Assembly (NCBI GenBank): GCA_029261835.1 | Contig: JAJDAO010000082.1 | Span: 62,001 to 126,000, forward strand | Reading direction: 5' to 3' | Source of the DNA: Deltaproteobacteria bacterium | Lineage (GTDB): Bacteria > Myxococcota_A > UBA9160 > UBA4427 | DNA length: 64,000 nt | Part shown: positions 42,463-50,766 of the stretch, piece by piece | Layout: every line of letters begins with the position of its first letter | Numbering within the stretch: position 1 is the first letter of the stretch | Program-made: the position numbers and the translations under genes | The notes under the pieces: generated by a model | Told to the model about the DNA's origin: nothing | Databases searched by the model: none | Seen by the model: the letters and a program-made list of their open reading frames with translations, nothing else

Positions 42463-43860
42463 TCATACGGCCGGCGCCACGGACTGCCACGGCAGACCCG
42501 GGCCATCGAGCTTCGTGAAGACCGGTCCGATGGTGAACGTCACCACCACGGCCAGTAGCAGAGCGGCGAGAATACCCCAGACCACGAAAGAGAGGGCACG
42601 TCGCCCGTTGCTCCAGCTTGCCAGTACCTCGCTGGTATAGAACGCGAAAGGGATGCTGAGTCCCAGCAGATAGCTGCCCTTGAGTGTGGCGAACCACGGG
42701 TTGCCGAAGGTGAAGAGCACATAGCCGGTCAGCGTGAAGAGCACGAGCAGCAGCATCGTGCAGTCGGGTCCGTCTGGCTCGAGCAGACAGCGCCGAAACC
42801 CTCTCCCGAGTCCGACCACGAAGGCGAGGGTGGGGAGAAGGGCGAGCACGAGGATCACCCTTCCGGCTTGGAGCGCTGCCAGAGAGTTCGCGAGAAAATG
42901 TCGGTGGCCGTCGAACCAGAGTGTCGTGTAGGTCCCGCCCCAAACGGATCGCAGCAGATCGGGATGCAGGAGCTGGGGCTGTGTCCACGTTGCCAGCGGA
43001 ATGCGGACGTAGTCCAGCAGCTCGCGCTCGCCGGGAGGCATCTCGAACATGACGGCGTGCAGAGAGAGGTCCTGCGGATAGAGGTAGCCGTACTGCGTCA
43101 GGTTCCGCAGGTAGAACCAGCCCCCCACCAGTCCGGCCAGCGCGCACAGGACGAAGACTCGAGTCAGTGCCGCACGCCACTCGCCTCGCCGCAGGCCCGC
43201 TACCAGCCACGAGGTGGCGACTGCGACCACCACCAGGCAGGCCGAGAGCTTCGTCAGCAGCCCGAGCCCCGCCACCGCTCCAAGGCCCGCGGCAGTGAGC
43301 AGGGGGCGCCTCGGTGGACGAGCGGGCAGATGCGTCGTGTGCCAAACGGCACCCATCACCACGAGCGATGTAAGCAGGGCGGCGAGTATCTCTTCGTTCA
43401 CCATGGCGCTCATGTAGATCGCGACGGGAAGGAAGAGCAAGAGCGCCCACGCCAGGGTGGCGCGTCGTGCATCGTGGGGACTCACCCGGCGAACCAGAGC
43501 GACTGCCAACAGCGCGGTTGCAATGGCGGCCGCACTGTTCATCAGGGGAATCGCGTAGAGCAGGAGATGCTTGCCCCCGCCGAGGTCGAGCAGTCGCCCG
43601 GCGGTGGCCGAGACGTAGTAGAAGAGCGGTGGGTGGGCGGTGGACCAGGCCGTATCGGGTGGAGGAAGCTGCCAGGAAGTCAGCAGCAGCTTGATGTACT
43701 GGATATTCTCGACCGCGTCGAAGCCGAGGCGCGTGCGATAGCGCAGAGCATTGTTGACCCGCATGCCGACTGCGATGGCCAGCAGCCCCAGCCCGAGCCA
43801 TCGCCACCGCCTCGCGGCGAGCGGTTCCGGCTGTTCGCCGCCGGCCGCCCGTCGCCTCAA
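42463..43860 (-). CDS. GT-C (ArnT/GT39-like) membrane glycosyltransferase
   Basis: A 465-residue polytopic protein. Loop 1 has LGFDAVENIQYIKLLLTS with the acidic pair and TAWSTAHPPLFYYVSATAG, as in ArnT/PMT enzymes; about ten further hydrophobic helices follow with LGLLTKLSAC and WFYLRNLTQYGYLYP. There is no C-terminal soluble domain. TTG at 43860 is chosen: it overlaps the upstream stop (TTGA) and has GGAG 6 nt before it. The open frame reaches 43935 inside the previous gene. Confidence 0.78.
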   Translation of the reverse strand: MRRRAAGGEQPEPLAARRWRWLGLGLLAIAVGMRVNNALRYRTRLGFDAVENIQYIKLLLTSWQLPPPDTAWSTAHPPLFYYVSATAGRLLDLGGGKHLLLYAIPLMNSAAAIATALLAVALVRRVSPHDARRATLAWALLLFLPVAIYMSAMVNEEILAALLTSLVVMGAVWHTTHLPARPPRRPLLTAAGLGAVAGLGLLTKLSACLVVVAVATSWLVAGLRRGEWRAALTRVFVLCALAGLVGGWFYLRNLTQYGYLYPQDLSLHAVMFEMPPGERELLDYVRIPLATWTQPQLLHPDLLRSVWGGTYTTLWFDGHRHFLANSLAALQAGRVILVLALLPTLAFVVGLGRGFRRCLLEPDGPDCTMLLLVLFTLTGYVLFTFGNPWFATLKGSYLLGLSIPFAFYTSEVLASWSNGRRALSFVVWGILAALLLAVVVTFTIGPVFTKLDGPGLPWQSVAPAV

Positions 43861-44987
43861 CCCGCACTCCGTGCGTTCGCGATGGCACGGGCCATGTCGC
43901 CGGCCGCCCTGTCCCAGTCGAAGCGCCGCGACCACGCCAGTGCCGCGGTCGACATCTCGACCGCGAGGGCGTCATCGGCGAGCAATTCGCCGATGCGCTG
44001 CGCGAAGCCCTGCACGTCTTCGTCATCGACCAGGAAGCCGGTCTCGCCGTGACGTACCGAGTCTCGCAGGCCGTCCGCGTCGGTTGCCACCACCGGCGTG
44101 CCCGTCGCATTCGACTCGATCACCGTGAGGCCCCAGCCCTCCTTTTCCGACGGGCAGACACAAACGCGGGCCTCGGCGAGCAACCGATCCCGCTCTGCAT
44201 TGCTGACGAAGCCGGCGAAGCACGTGCGATCCGCCAGACCGAGTGTCTTCGCCAAACTCTCGAGCCGCTTCTGCTCCGGGCCGCGCCCGATAATGGTGAT
44301 CGCGGCCTGCGGGAAGCGGTCCTTCAGGCGTGCCATGGCGTGGAGCATGACATCGATCTTCTTGTACGCCTCCAGCCGGCCGACGTACGCCACCTTGCAG
44401 CTGCGGGGCCGATCGGTCCTCACGTCGATCTGCGGTGGCTCGATGCCGGGATGACTCACCAGGATGTCGGCCTCCGGAATACCGCGCTTCATCAGGTCGG
44501 CTTTGGAGCTCTCGGAGATGGCGAGAAAGGGTCGCCCGCGATAGAGCGGCGGAATCAGCCGTTCAGAGCTCCAAACCGTCGCCGCAATCGCCCAGGACAC
44601 CTGTTGGAACGCGACCTCGCCGAACAGGTGGTGGCAGAGGGCCAGCACGGGAACCGCAGAGTAGGCGGGCGAATAGAACGGAACCTTGTTGAGGCATTCC
44701 ACCACCACGTCGAATCGGTCAAGCCGGGTCTCGTGGGCGGTGCGCCAGAAGGCGCGGGGGTAGTAGCGCGCCAGTCCGCCGAGGCGACGGATTTCGACGT
44801 CATTGACGATCTCCACCTCGTCGCCACCGCTGAATCCCGAGGCGAAGTGAGTGACGGCGAAGCCCTGGCGAGCCAAGCGGCCGAAGATCTCCGATACATG
44901 GATCTCGGCCCCACCGGCTTTCGGGTGCGACGGGTCGCGTTCGTTGAGGACCAGAACGCGGCAGGGCGAGACAGCGGATGACATCAT
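43857..44987 (-). CDS. GT4 family glycosyltransferase
   Basis: A 376-residue GT-B enzyme. The N-terminal half has KAGGAEIHVSEIFGRLARQG, and the C-terminal half has the donor-binding pattern VAYVGRLEAYKKIDVMLHAMARL, ITIIGRGPEQKRLE and CPSEKEGWGLTVIESNATGTPVVATDADGLRDSV with the conserved EX7E-type acidic residues. It transfers a nucleotide-sugar residue in the cytoplasm, likely to a lipid-linked acceptor. 46 nt downstream of a DPM1-like gene, 4-nt overlap with the GT-C gene. Confidence 0.92.
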   Translation of the reverse strand: MMSSAVSPCRVLVLNERDPSHPKAGGAEIHVSEIFGRLARQGFAVTHFASGFSGGDEVEIVNDVEIRRLGGLARYYPRAFWRTAHETRLDRFDVVVECLNKVPFYSPAYSAVPVLALCHHLFGEVAFQQVSWAIAATVWSSERLIPPLYRGRPFLAISESSKADLMKRGIPEADILVSHPGIEPPQIDVRTDRPRSCKVAYVGRLEAYKKIDVMLHAMARLKDRFPQAAITIIGRGPEQKRLESLAKTLGLADRTCFAGFVSNAERDRLLAEARVCVCPSEKEGWGLTVIESNATGTPVVATDADGLRDSVRHGETGFLVDDEDVQGFAQRIGELLADDALAVEMSTAALAWSRRFDWDRAAGDMARAIANARSAG

Positions 44988-45033
44988 GGGTGCGCGCCGT
45001 CACGTCCTCGTTCCGGGGCTGCCGGTCCCCGGC

Positions 45034-45750
45034 TCAGATGCGCCCCATGGCATCGGCGATCCGCAGCCACCAGACGACCCATAGCGCCTCCAGGCCGATA
45101 CGGAAGGACAACTTCGACGTGCCGCGCGTGCGATCGAGGAAGAAGAATGGGATCTCCTTGATGCGCGCCCCCTGCTTGACGAAACGGTAGTTCATCTCGA
45201 TCTGGAACGCGTAGCCGTTGGCCCTGATGCGCTCGAACCCGATGCGCTCCAGCAGGCTCCGCCGCACGCAGCGAAACCCGCCCGTGGTGTCGGTGATGGG
45301 GAGCGCCGTGATCTTGCGCGCGTAGAGGTTGCCGAAGTAGCTGATCAGGATGCGCTCGATGGGCCAGTTCACCACAGTGATGCCGTTGAGGTAACGCGAT
45401 CCCAGCACCACGTCATGTGTCTCCATCTGGCCGAGCATCTCGGGGATGGTGGTGGGGGGATGAGAGAAATCCGCGTCCATCTGGATCACGAGATCCGCCC
45501 CGAGCTCGAGAGCCCGGCTGAGCCCGGCCCGGTAGGCAGGGCCGAGTCCCTGCTTCTCGGGGCGGTGGAGCACGTGGACCCGATCGGTCTGCCTGGCGAG
45601 ATCCTCGGCGAGCTTTCCGGTTCCATCGGGAGAGCCGTCGTCCACCACCAGTACCTCGAGCGCCGAATCCTGCTCGAGAACCTGCGGCACGATAAGCGGC
45701 AGATTCTCGGCCTCGTTGTAGGTCGGTATGACGGCGATCACGCGTTGCAT
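45034..45750 (-). CDS. polyprenol-phosphate mannose synthase-like GT2 enzyme
   Basis: A 238-residue DPM1-type protein: VIAVIPTYNEAENLPLIV, VLVVDDGSPDGTGKLA, VIQMDADFSHPPTTI (metal site), VLGSRYLNGITVVNWP, and ITDTTGGFRCVRRSLLERI followed by GYAFQIEM. No C-terminal membrane anchor is seen, as in soluble DPM1 forms. It is the first gene of the six-gene operon running down to 39996 and probably supplies the lipid-linked sugar donor to the GT-C enzymes. Confidence 0.91.
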   Translation of the reverse strand: MQRVIAVIPTYNEAENLPLIVPQVLEQDSALEVLVVDDGSPDGTGKLAEDLARQTDRVHVLHRPEKQGLGPAYRAGLSRALELGADLVIQMDADFSHPPTTIPEMLGQMETHDVVLGSRYLNGITVVNWPIERILISYFGNLYARKITALPITDTTGGFRCVRRSLLERIGFERIRANGYAFQIEMNYRFVKQGARIKEIPFFFLDRTRGTSKLSFRIGLEALWVVWWLRIADAMGRI

Positions 45751-45936
45751 TCACGGCTCCTGTGAGCCAAATATCTTACTACTTTCAGGGGGTTCTGGAC
45801 AAGCGCCGTGCGTCTCGGGGCTCGCGCAGCCGCAGAAGACGCCCAAGGTGAGCGATCCGACTCGAACTCCTGGCAGACCGCTTGGCAGCCTCCGGACAAG
45901 GGCCGAGTTCCGATCGGGACGCAACGTTCTTTTGCC

Positions 45937-45963
45937 TCAAGAACTCGCAGTTGTGGCCGATAG
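45937..45963 (+). promoter_or_regulatory. FliA (sigma-28)-like promoter upstream of PilZ gene
   Basis: TCAA (45937-45940), a 15-nt spacer, then GCCGATAG (45956-45963) match the sigma-28 consensus TAAA-N15-GCCGATAA with two differences and exact spacing. The -10 element ends 33 nt before the PilZ start codon. The pattern match is direct; use by FliA is inference, since no flagellar gene is in the window. Confidence 0.5.
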
Positions 45964-45996
45964 ATGCCCTGATATTGGAGGGCGAAAGGGGGTGGC

Positions 45997-46632
45997 ATGA
46001 GCGCCGCAATTGCGCCGATCCCGCAATCTGATCGGCGGGGTGATCCCCGGGCCCTGATCGCCATGACCGCCTTGGTGATGGCCGATCAAAAGCCCGTCAC
46101 CGAACACCTGACGTGCGACCTCTCCGCCGGTGGTGTTCGACTGTGCGGCGTGCCGCTCGCGCGGCCCGGCAGTGAAATCGAAGTGACGTTGCAGATGCGC
46201 GACCGCTGTGTGCGCACGGCAGGCCGCCTGCTGAGAATCGGATCAAGACACGGCAAGCCCGATTTCGCCATTCAGTTCGTCGATCTCGACGCGAGTGACG
46301 AAGATGCGATTCAGGACGTCGTGCTGGAGGCGCTGTCGCGTCGCGAGCGTCGCTCGATCCTGCTCCTCAAGAATCAGCCGGAGGTCCGCTGGGCCGGCTG
46401 GTCCTGGCTCGACCCCTTGACGCCGATCTGCAGCACGGCGATGACACCGCTGCTGGCGATCCAGCAGCTCTACGAACACGCGATCGAGATCGGAATCCTG
46501 AACCGATCGGGAGACTCTCGGCTGGCTCAGCAGTGGATGGAGCTGGCGCCCGAGATCTCCTGGCGAGCGATCGACCGAGCGGGACGTCTACACGCGATCG
46601 GATCCGACCGGCGCCGCGTGAGCTTGTTGTAG
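45997..46632 (+). CDS. PilZ domain protein, putative c-di-GMP receptor
   Basis: A 211-residue cytoplasmic protein with a PilZ domain at about 12-110. The two c-di-GMP-binding elements are visible: an RxxxR motif in RRGDPRA (R14/R18) and DLSAGGVRL (DxSxxG) near 42-50, followed by alternating strands (EIEVTLQM, FAIQFVDLD). The C-terminal half is helical and unassigned. A FliA-like promoter precedes it and the GspD gene follows 49 nt later, suggesting c-di-GMP control of motility or secretion. Confidence 0.82.
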   Translation: MSAAIAPIPQSDRRGDPRALIAMTALVMADQKPVTEHLTCDLSAGGVRLCGVPLARPGSEIEVTLQMRDRCVRTAGRLLRIGSRHGKPDFAIQFVDLDASDEDAIQDVVLEALSRRERRSILLLKNQPEVRWAGWSWLDPLTPICSTAMTPLLAIQQLYEHAIEIGILNRSGDSRLAQQWMELAPEISWRAIDRAGRLHAIGSDRRRVSLL

Positions 46633-46681
46633 CGGTTCGGGCCAATAGCACTTCGAGCTCCGCTCGGATAGTCTGCTGGCC

Positions 46682-48889
46682 GTGCGTCCGCTCTTCGCCA
46701 TCGCCTGGCTGCTGCTGCCGGCACTCGTCTCCGGAGTGTCGAGCGCCGCCCCGCCGACCGCTGAACCGGGTGTAGCGGTTCACTTCGAGCAGAGCCAGCT
46801 CCCGGACCTCGTGCGTGCGATCGGAATGGCGACGGGAGAGAGCTTCATACACGGTGAGGAGCTTCGCGGCAGGGCGTCCATCACGGTACCCGAGCGCGTG
46901 TCACCCGCCGAGGCGCGAGAGCTGCTGAACGCGGTTCTCTACATGAAGGGCTTTGTCGCGATCCCGATCTCGACTGGCGCGCACAAGATCGTGCCCATCA
47001 TCCATGCCAAGAGCAGCTCGCCGTTCGTCGTCGGCGAGCTGGATCCCGAACGGGAACGTTCGATCGCCACACTGCTACGCCTCGAGTTCGCGTCCGCGAC
47101 ATCGGTGGTCGACACGCTCAAGTCCTTCGTCGCGAGTAGCGGCCTCGCGCTCGCCTATCCGCCGACCAATAGCGTCATCTTGGCGGGCACGGAGGCGCAG
47201 CTCCGCCGTCTGCTGGTGATCGCACGCGCGCTCGACCAATCGGCCGATGAGAACCTGATCGCCAGGGCGCTGCGCTACCGATCAGTGTCGAAGATCGCGC
47301 CCATGCTGGAGGAGGCCTTCAACGTCGACAGAAACGAGGCCGCCCAGGTGGAGATCTGGACGGACGAGCGCAGCAACATGCTGTTGCTGAGGGCGAGGCC
47401 GCGACGGCTCGAAGAGGTCCGCGCCTTTCTGGACGATATCGATCGTCCGGTCGAGAGCGAGGGAGCGGTGCGCGTGATCCGCGTTCGCAACCGAGACACG
47501 GAGCAGATCGTAGAGATACTGCGATCCATGGCGCAGGGAAGCCCATCGCCTCCCCGGTCTGAGATGGGGCGCATGCTCCGGGAGGTGCTGATCAGCCACG
47601 ACCTGATGGGCCGCAGCTTCTCGCTGACGGTCGACGCAGCGACCCGCTCGCTTCTCGTCGCTGCCGATCAGAACACCTTCGAGCTTCTGGCCGACGTGGT
47701 GTCGCGGCTCGACCGTGCCCCCTCGCGAATCAGCGTGGAGCTGCTCGTTTTCGAGATCACGGCCCCGAGCAGCTTCACCTTTGGTGTCGACTTTCTGATG
47801 CCGCTGCTCGAGCCGAAGAGCCGCGAGGATTTCGTGCTGTTTCTGAGGTCGAGCCCCACCGGTGCTTCCCGGGCGGAGCCCGATCCCGACGTCAAGCTCT
47901 TCAGCCGCTTCGCGCGAGATCCATTGCTGCTGACATTCCAGACCCCCGATGGCCAGACCCTCACGTTTCCGGTCGAACGCGAAAGCGCAACATTCGAGGC
48001 CGACGAGAAGGAGATCCAGACCAATCTCCTGCTCCGACCCCATCTCGTTGTCGTGAGCGGCGAGGAGAATGAGCTCTTCGTCGGCAATAACATTCCCGTG
48101 ATCAGCGGCGGCTCGAACTCACAGTCCAGCTCGACGGGTGATCAGGCCGATACCGAGACCGCACAGTCGCAGTCTTCGACGGCGGGGCGAGTCGAGCGGC
48201 GTGACGTTGGCCTGGGGCTGCGGGTCAAGCCCACCCTGGGGCAGACGGGAGACGTTCGGCTCGAGCTGGACATCTCGATCTCTGGCTTGGTGCCGTCCAT
48301 TGCCGGCAGTGTCGCGAGGGTCGGGCCGACGATCCAGGCGCGCGACATCAGTGCGGACATCCGGCTGCGAGACGGCGAGTACGCGATCATGGGCATGGCC
48401 ACGGACCGCAGGGAGACGGTGGCGCGGCGGGGCGTTCCCTTCCTGATGGACATCCCACTGCTCGGATTCCTGTTCGGTCGCATCGAGAAGACGTGGGTCG
48501 ACACCGATCTCGTAGTGGTCGCGCGGGCGCGGGTGCTGAGAAGCGTGACCGACGAGAAGGCCGAGACAATTCGCCGCCAGCTCGCCTTCGAGCGCAGCCT
48601 GTCGCGGACCAATGACTTGAGGTCGCTCGGCGTCGCGCCGTACGCTGTCTTGCTCGAAACGCTGAGCGACGAGGATAAAGCCCACCACATCGCCGATACG
48701 TTCGCAGAGGATGGCTTCACGACTCGCGTGTCGAGCTGGAAGTCACGCGGTGACGAAGTCTACGATGTCTATCTCACGGGCTTTGCCAGCTTCTCGGAAG
48801 CGGGCGACTTGGCGCGTCGGCTGAGTGATGCCGGCTGGGGGGCCGAGATAACCGTCCTCACCAGCGAGAACGAGCTGGCGGGCGAGTGA
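46682..48889 (+). CDS. gspD: type II secretion-type secretin with C-terminal SPOR domain
   Basis: A 735-residue outer-membrane secretin. A signal peptide (1-22) is followed by an N0 domain (about 30-105), N1-N3 repeats (about 115-385) and the secretin pore domain (about 430-640), ending in VPFLMDIPLLGFLFGR, the conserved gate/beta-lip signature. A Ser/Gln-rich insert lies at about 475-500. Residues about 654-725 form a SPOR-like peptidoglycan-binding repeat (YAVLLETLSDEDKA near the start, YDVYLTGFASFSEAGDLARRL near the end) in place of the usual S-domain. The start is GTG. No gspC or gspE-gspM genes are in the window. Confidence 0.88.
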   Translation: MRPLFAIAWLLLPALVSGVSSAAPPTAEPGVAVHFEQSQLPDLVRAIGMATGESFIHGEELRGRASITVPERVSPAEARELLNAVLYMKGFVAIPISTGAHKIVPIIHAKSSSPFVVGELDPERERSIATLLRLEFASATSVVDTLKSFVASSGLALAYPPTNSVILAGTEAQLRRLLVIARALDQSADENLIARALRYRSVSKIAPMLEEAFNVDRNEAAQVEIWTDERSNMLLLRARPRRLEEVRAFLDDIDRPVESEGAVRVIRVRNRDTEQIVEILRSMAQGSPSPPRSEMGRMLREVLISHDLMGRSFSLTVDAATRSLLVAADQNTFELLADVVSRLDRAPSRISVELLVFEITAPSSFTFGVDFLMPLLEPKSREDFVLFLRSSPTGASRAEPDPDVKLFSRFARDPLLLTFQTPDGQTLTFPVERESATFEADEKEIQTNLLLRPHLVVVSGEENELFVGNNIPVISGGSNSQSSSTGDQADTETAQSQSSTAGRVERRDVGLGLRVKPTLGQTGDVRLELDISISGLVPSIAGSVARVGPTIQARDISADIRLRDGEYAIMGMATDRRETVARRGVPFLMDIPLLGFLFGRIEKTWVDTDLVVVARARVLRSVTDEKAETIRRQLAFERSLSRTNDLRSLGVAPYAVLLETLSDEDKAHHIADTFAEDGFTTRVSSWKSRGDEVYDVYLTGFASFSEAGDLARRLSDAGWGAEITVLTSENELAGE

Positions 48890-48945
48890 CACAGGACACG
48901 AGTGGGAACACGCTCCGAATGTGCGGCATACTCAGAGTGAAACCC

Positions 48946-48966
48946 ACCGGCCCCTGTCGGGCCGGT
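48946..48966 (+). terminator. 8-bp stem-loop downstream of secretin gene
   Basis: ACCGGCCC (48946-48953) pairs perfectly with GGGCCGGT (48959-48966) across a 5-nt loop. No T tract follows. It may end the secretin transcript or form the leader of the following small gene, whose start codon is 24 nt away. Confidence 0.4.
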
Positions 48967-48989
48967 CGGCTGGAATCGGGAGATGAGCC

Positions 48990-49307
48990 ATGGGCCGAGC
49001 GAGCAAGCTGATCGTCTGCGCAATGGTTTTCGTGGGGCTGCTATTGGCGGGGGCTCCGTCGTTCGCCCTGGACGAGGGCGCGAGTGAGACTGGAGAGGCG
49101 GTGATGCTTTCGACCGCCGCGATGGGCTACGACAGCCTGGACGTGGAAGGCCACTCTGGCTACAGCACCGAGTACATCTTCGGCATGACGAAGGGTGTCA
49201 TGCGCTCCACCCTCACCCCGGTTCTCAAGCCGGCAGCATTGATTTTCACGGTTCCCCTGGACATCGCCTTCCTGCCCTTTGCCGCCCTCGCAGGGCTGCT
49301 GCGCTGA
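48990..49307 (+). CDS. small exported protein of unknown function
   Basis: A 105-residue product with a clear signal peptide (about 1-26, cleavage near SFA/L), a short acidic segment, and a hydrophobic C-terminus (ALIFTVPLDIAFLPFAALAGLLR). The TVPLDIAFLPFA pattern resembles the end of YceK-type lipoprotein families (DLPLSxxxDTLLLP), but there is no lipobox Cys, so this is only a hint. GGGAG lies 7 nt before the ATG. I do not recognise a family. Confidence 0.6.
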   Translation: MGRASKLIVCAMVFVGLLLAGAPSFALDEGASETGEAVMLSTAAMGYDSLDVEGHSGYSTEYIFGMTKGVMRSTLTPVLKPAALIFTVPLDIAFLPFAALAGLLR

Positions 49308-49332
49308 AGCCGCGGCCTGGTTCCAGCTTCGT

Positions 49333-50757
49333 TCAGCGGGGCGAGGTGACGATCACCGCCGCGTAGCCACCCGGTGGCACGTCGAGTTCGCGCCGGTGCG
49401 GTGGCTGACCCGCACTTCCGAGGGACAGCTCGACCGTGTGCTTGCCCGGTCGGATGCTACGCCGATGGACGTAGACGCGCTGCGGCAGGAGCTGCCAGGA
49501 GCGCGTGTCGGGCCGATCCATGGCGACGAGCGCGCTCTCGGTAGCGATCGCAGCGACGAATCCGAGTAGCGGACTCGCGTCGCCACCTTTCTCGACCGCC
49601 GCGCGGGCACCCTCGGCGGCGGCTGCGCGCACGATCATGCGCGAGAGTGCTGCGCCAATAATCTTGGCCTTGATCGCGTCGTATTCTCGCCTGATCTCAC
49701 CGCCCAGGTCGCTCGCGAGCTCCAGCTCGGCCGGCTCGCCATCGACCCGGAGCCCGGCCTCGTCTCCGACCGCGACCGAGTCGACCAACTCCGGATACAC
49801 GACGATCTTCGTGGCACTGTACGCGAGGATCGTCGGGTCGCCCGTGATCCAGCTGCCCGCCATGCCGATCGCCGTGCCGACGGGAATGCGCTCAGGTGTC
49901 TTGTACGGGACGCGCCCCACGCTGACGACGACGAGCAGCTCAGCCCCTTTCGAAGGCGATTTCGCTCCGGAGCGCAGCGATCCCGTGCCGGCTGCGAGAA
50001 AGGCGTTGATCCGCTTGCCCCGATAGGACGTGAGGCGGCTCAGTCGCGCCACCGGTCCGCGCAGGCTTCCAAACTGGCGCTCCTGCAGCGCCTCGTCGTA
50101 ATAGCGCATGGCGGATGTGTGCTCGCCGAGCCGCTCGAGAGTGAATCCGGCGAGATAGGAGCCGAAGGCGGCGTGTGCCCGATCCGGGTCGAGCTCTCGC
50201 AGGTAGTTCTGCATGACCGTAAAGCGCTTGGCCTCGACGCGAGCGCCTCGGAGATCTCCCCGCGCGAGGTAGTTCAGCGTGTTGAAGGCGTTGAGGGCGA
50301 GCTTCTCGGTGGCCGAGCTTCGGTAGTTGCCCGCGGTGTCGCTGTAGATGTACTTGCCGAGCGTGCCGACCGCATCTCCCGAGAGGTCGAGCAGCTCGAG
50401 CTGCTTGTCCGCTGCTTCGAAGTCACGCGCGCTGGCGGCGTAGTCGGAGGCCGCCTGTTGCAGCGTCGCCCGCTCGAGCACCCCCAAGGCGGAGTCGGAT
50501 TCCCATTCAATCGGGAGCTCGCCCGAGCTCTCGGTTCCGATGATGTCGTTGATCTCCTCGATGCCACCTGCGTAGTCGCCTCGCGAGGCGGCCTGTCGCG
50601 TCGAGACCATGCGATCCGAATACGTCGCACAGCCGGAGACCGACAGCAGGCCGAAGGCCAGCAGTACGACGCTGAGCGCGCGCGAAGAGAGCGCGGCTGC
50701 CGGGCGGCGCCCAGCAAGGCTACGGCGCTGTATCGGATGTCGGTCGAGCCGGCCCAT
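49333..50757 (-). CDS. COG3014-like lipoprotein
   Basis: A 474-residue lipoprotein (lipobox SVSGC near 43). The first half is helical and TPR-like (ALNAFNTLNYLARGDLRGARVEAKRF; GEHTSAMRYYDEAL), and the second half contains VVVSVGRVPYKTPERIPVGTAIG, long Ala-rich helices and a beta-rich end. This layout fits the COG3014 family of uncharacterised lipoproteins, which are found beside LpoB-type genes. Here the LpoB-like gene is 9 nt upstream. Function unknown; an envelope role is likely. Confidence 0.72.
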   Translation of the reverse strand: MGRLDRHPIQRRSLAGRRPAAALSSRALSVVLLAFGLLSVSGCATYSDRMVSTRQAASRGDYAGGIEEINDIIGTESSGELPIEWESDSALGVLERATLQQAASDYAASARDFEAADKQLELLDLSGDAVGTLGKYIYSDTAGNYRSSATEKLALNAFNTLNYLARGDLRGARVEAKRFTVMQNYLRELDPDRAHAAFGSYLAGFTLERLGEHTSAMRYYDEALQERQFGSLRGPVARLSRLTSYRGKRINAFLAAGTGSLRSGAKSPSKGAELLVVVSVGRVPYKTPERIPVGTAIGMAGSWITGDPTILAYSATKIVVYPELVDSVAVGDEAGLRVDGEPAELELASDLGGEIRREYDAIKAKIIGAALSRMIVRAAAAEGARAAVEKGGDASPLLGFVAAIATESALVAMDRPDTRSWQLLPQRVYVHRRSIRPGKHTVELSLGSAGQPPHRRELDVPPGGYAAVIVTSPR

Positions 50758-50766
50758 GAGGTGCGC

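Noticed and set aside
42422..44110. 562-codon minus-strand frame over the GT4/GT-C junction
   Set aside because: Frame-shifted shadow spanning two well-supported genes; extremely Arg-rich.
23078..46000. Classical O-antigen or capsule locus
   Set aside because: Glycosyltransferases are plentiful, but no Wzx, Wzy, Wza, Wzc, initiating sugar-phosphate transferase or ligase is present, so a Wzy-type locus is not supported within the window.
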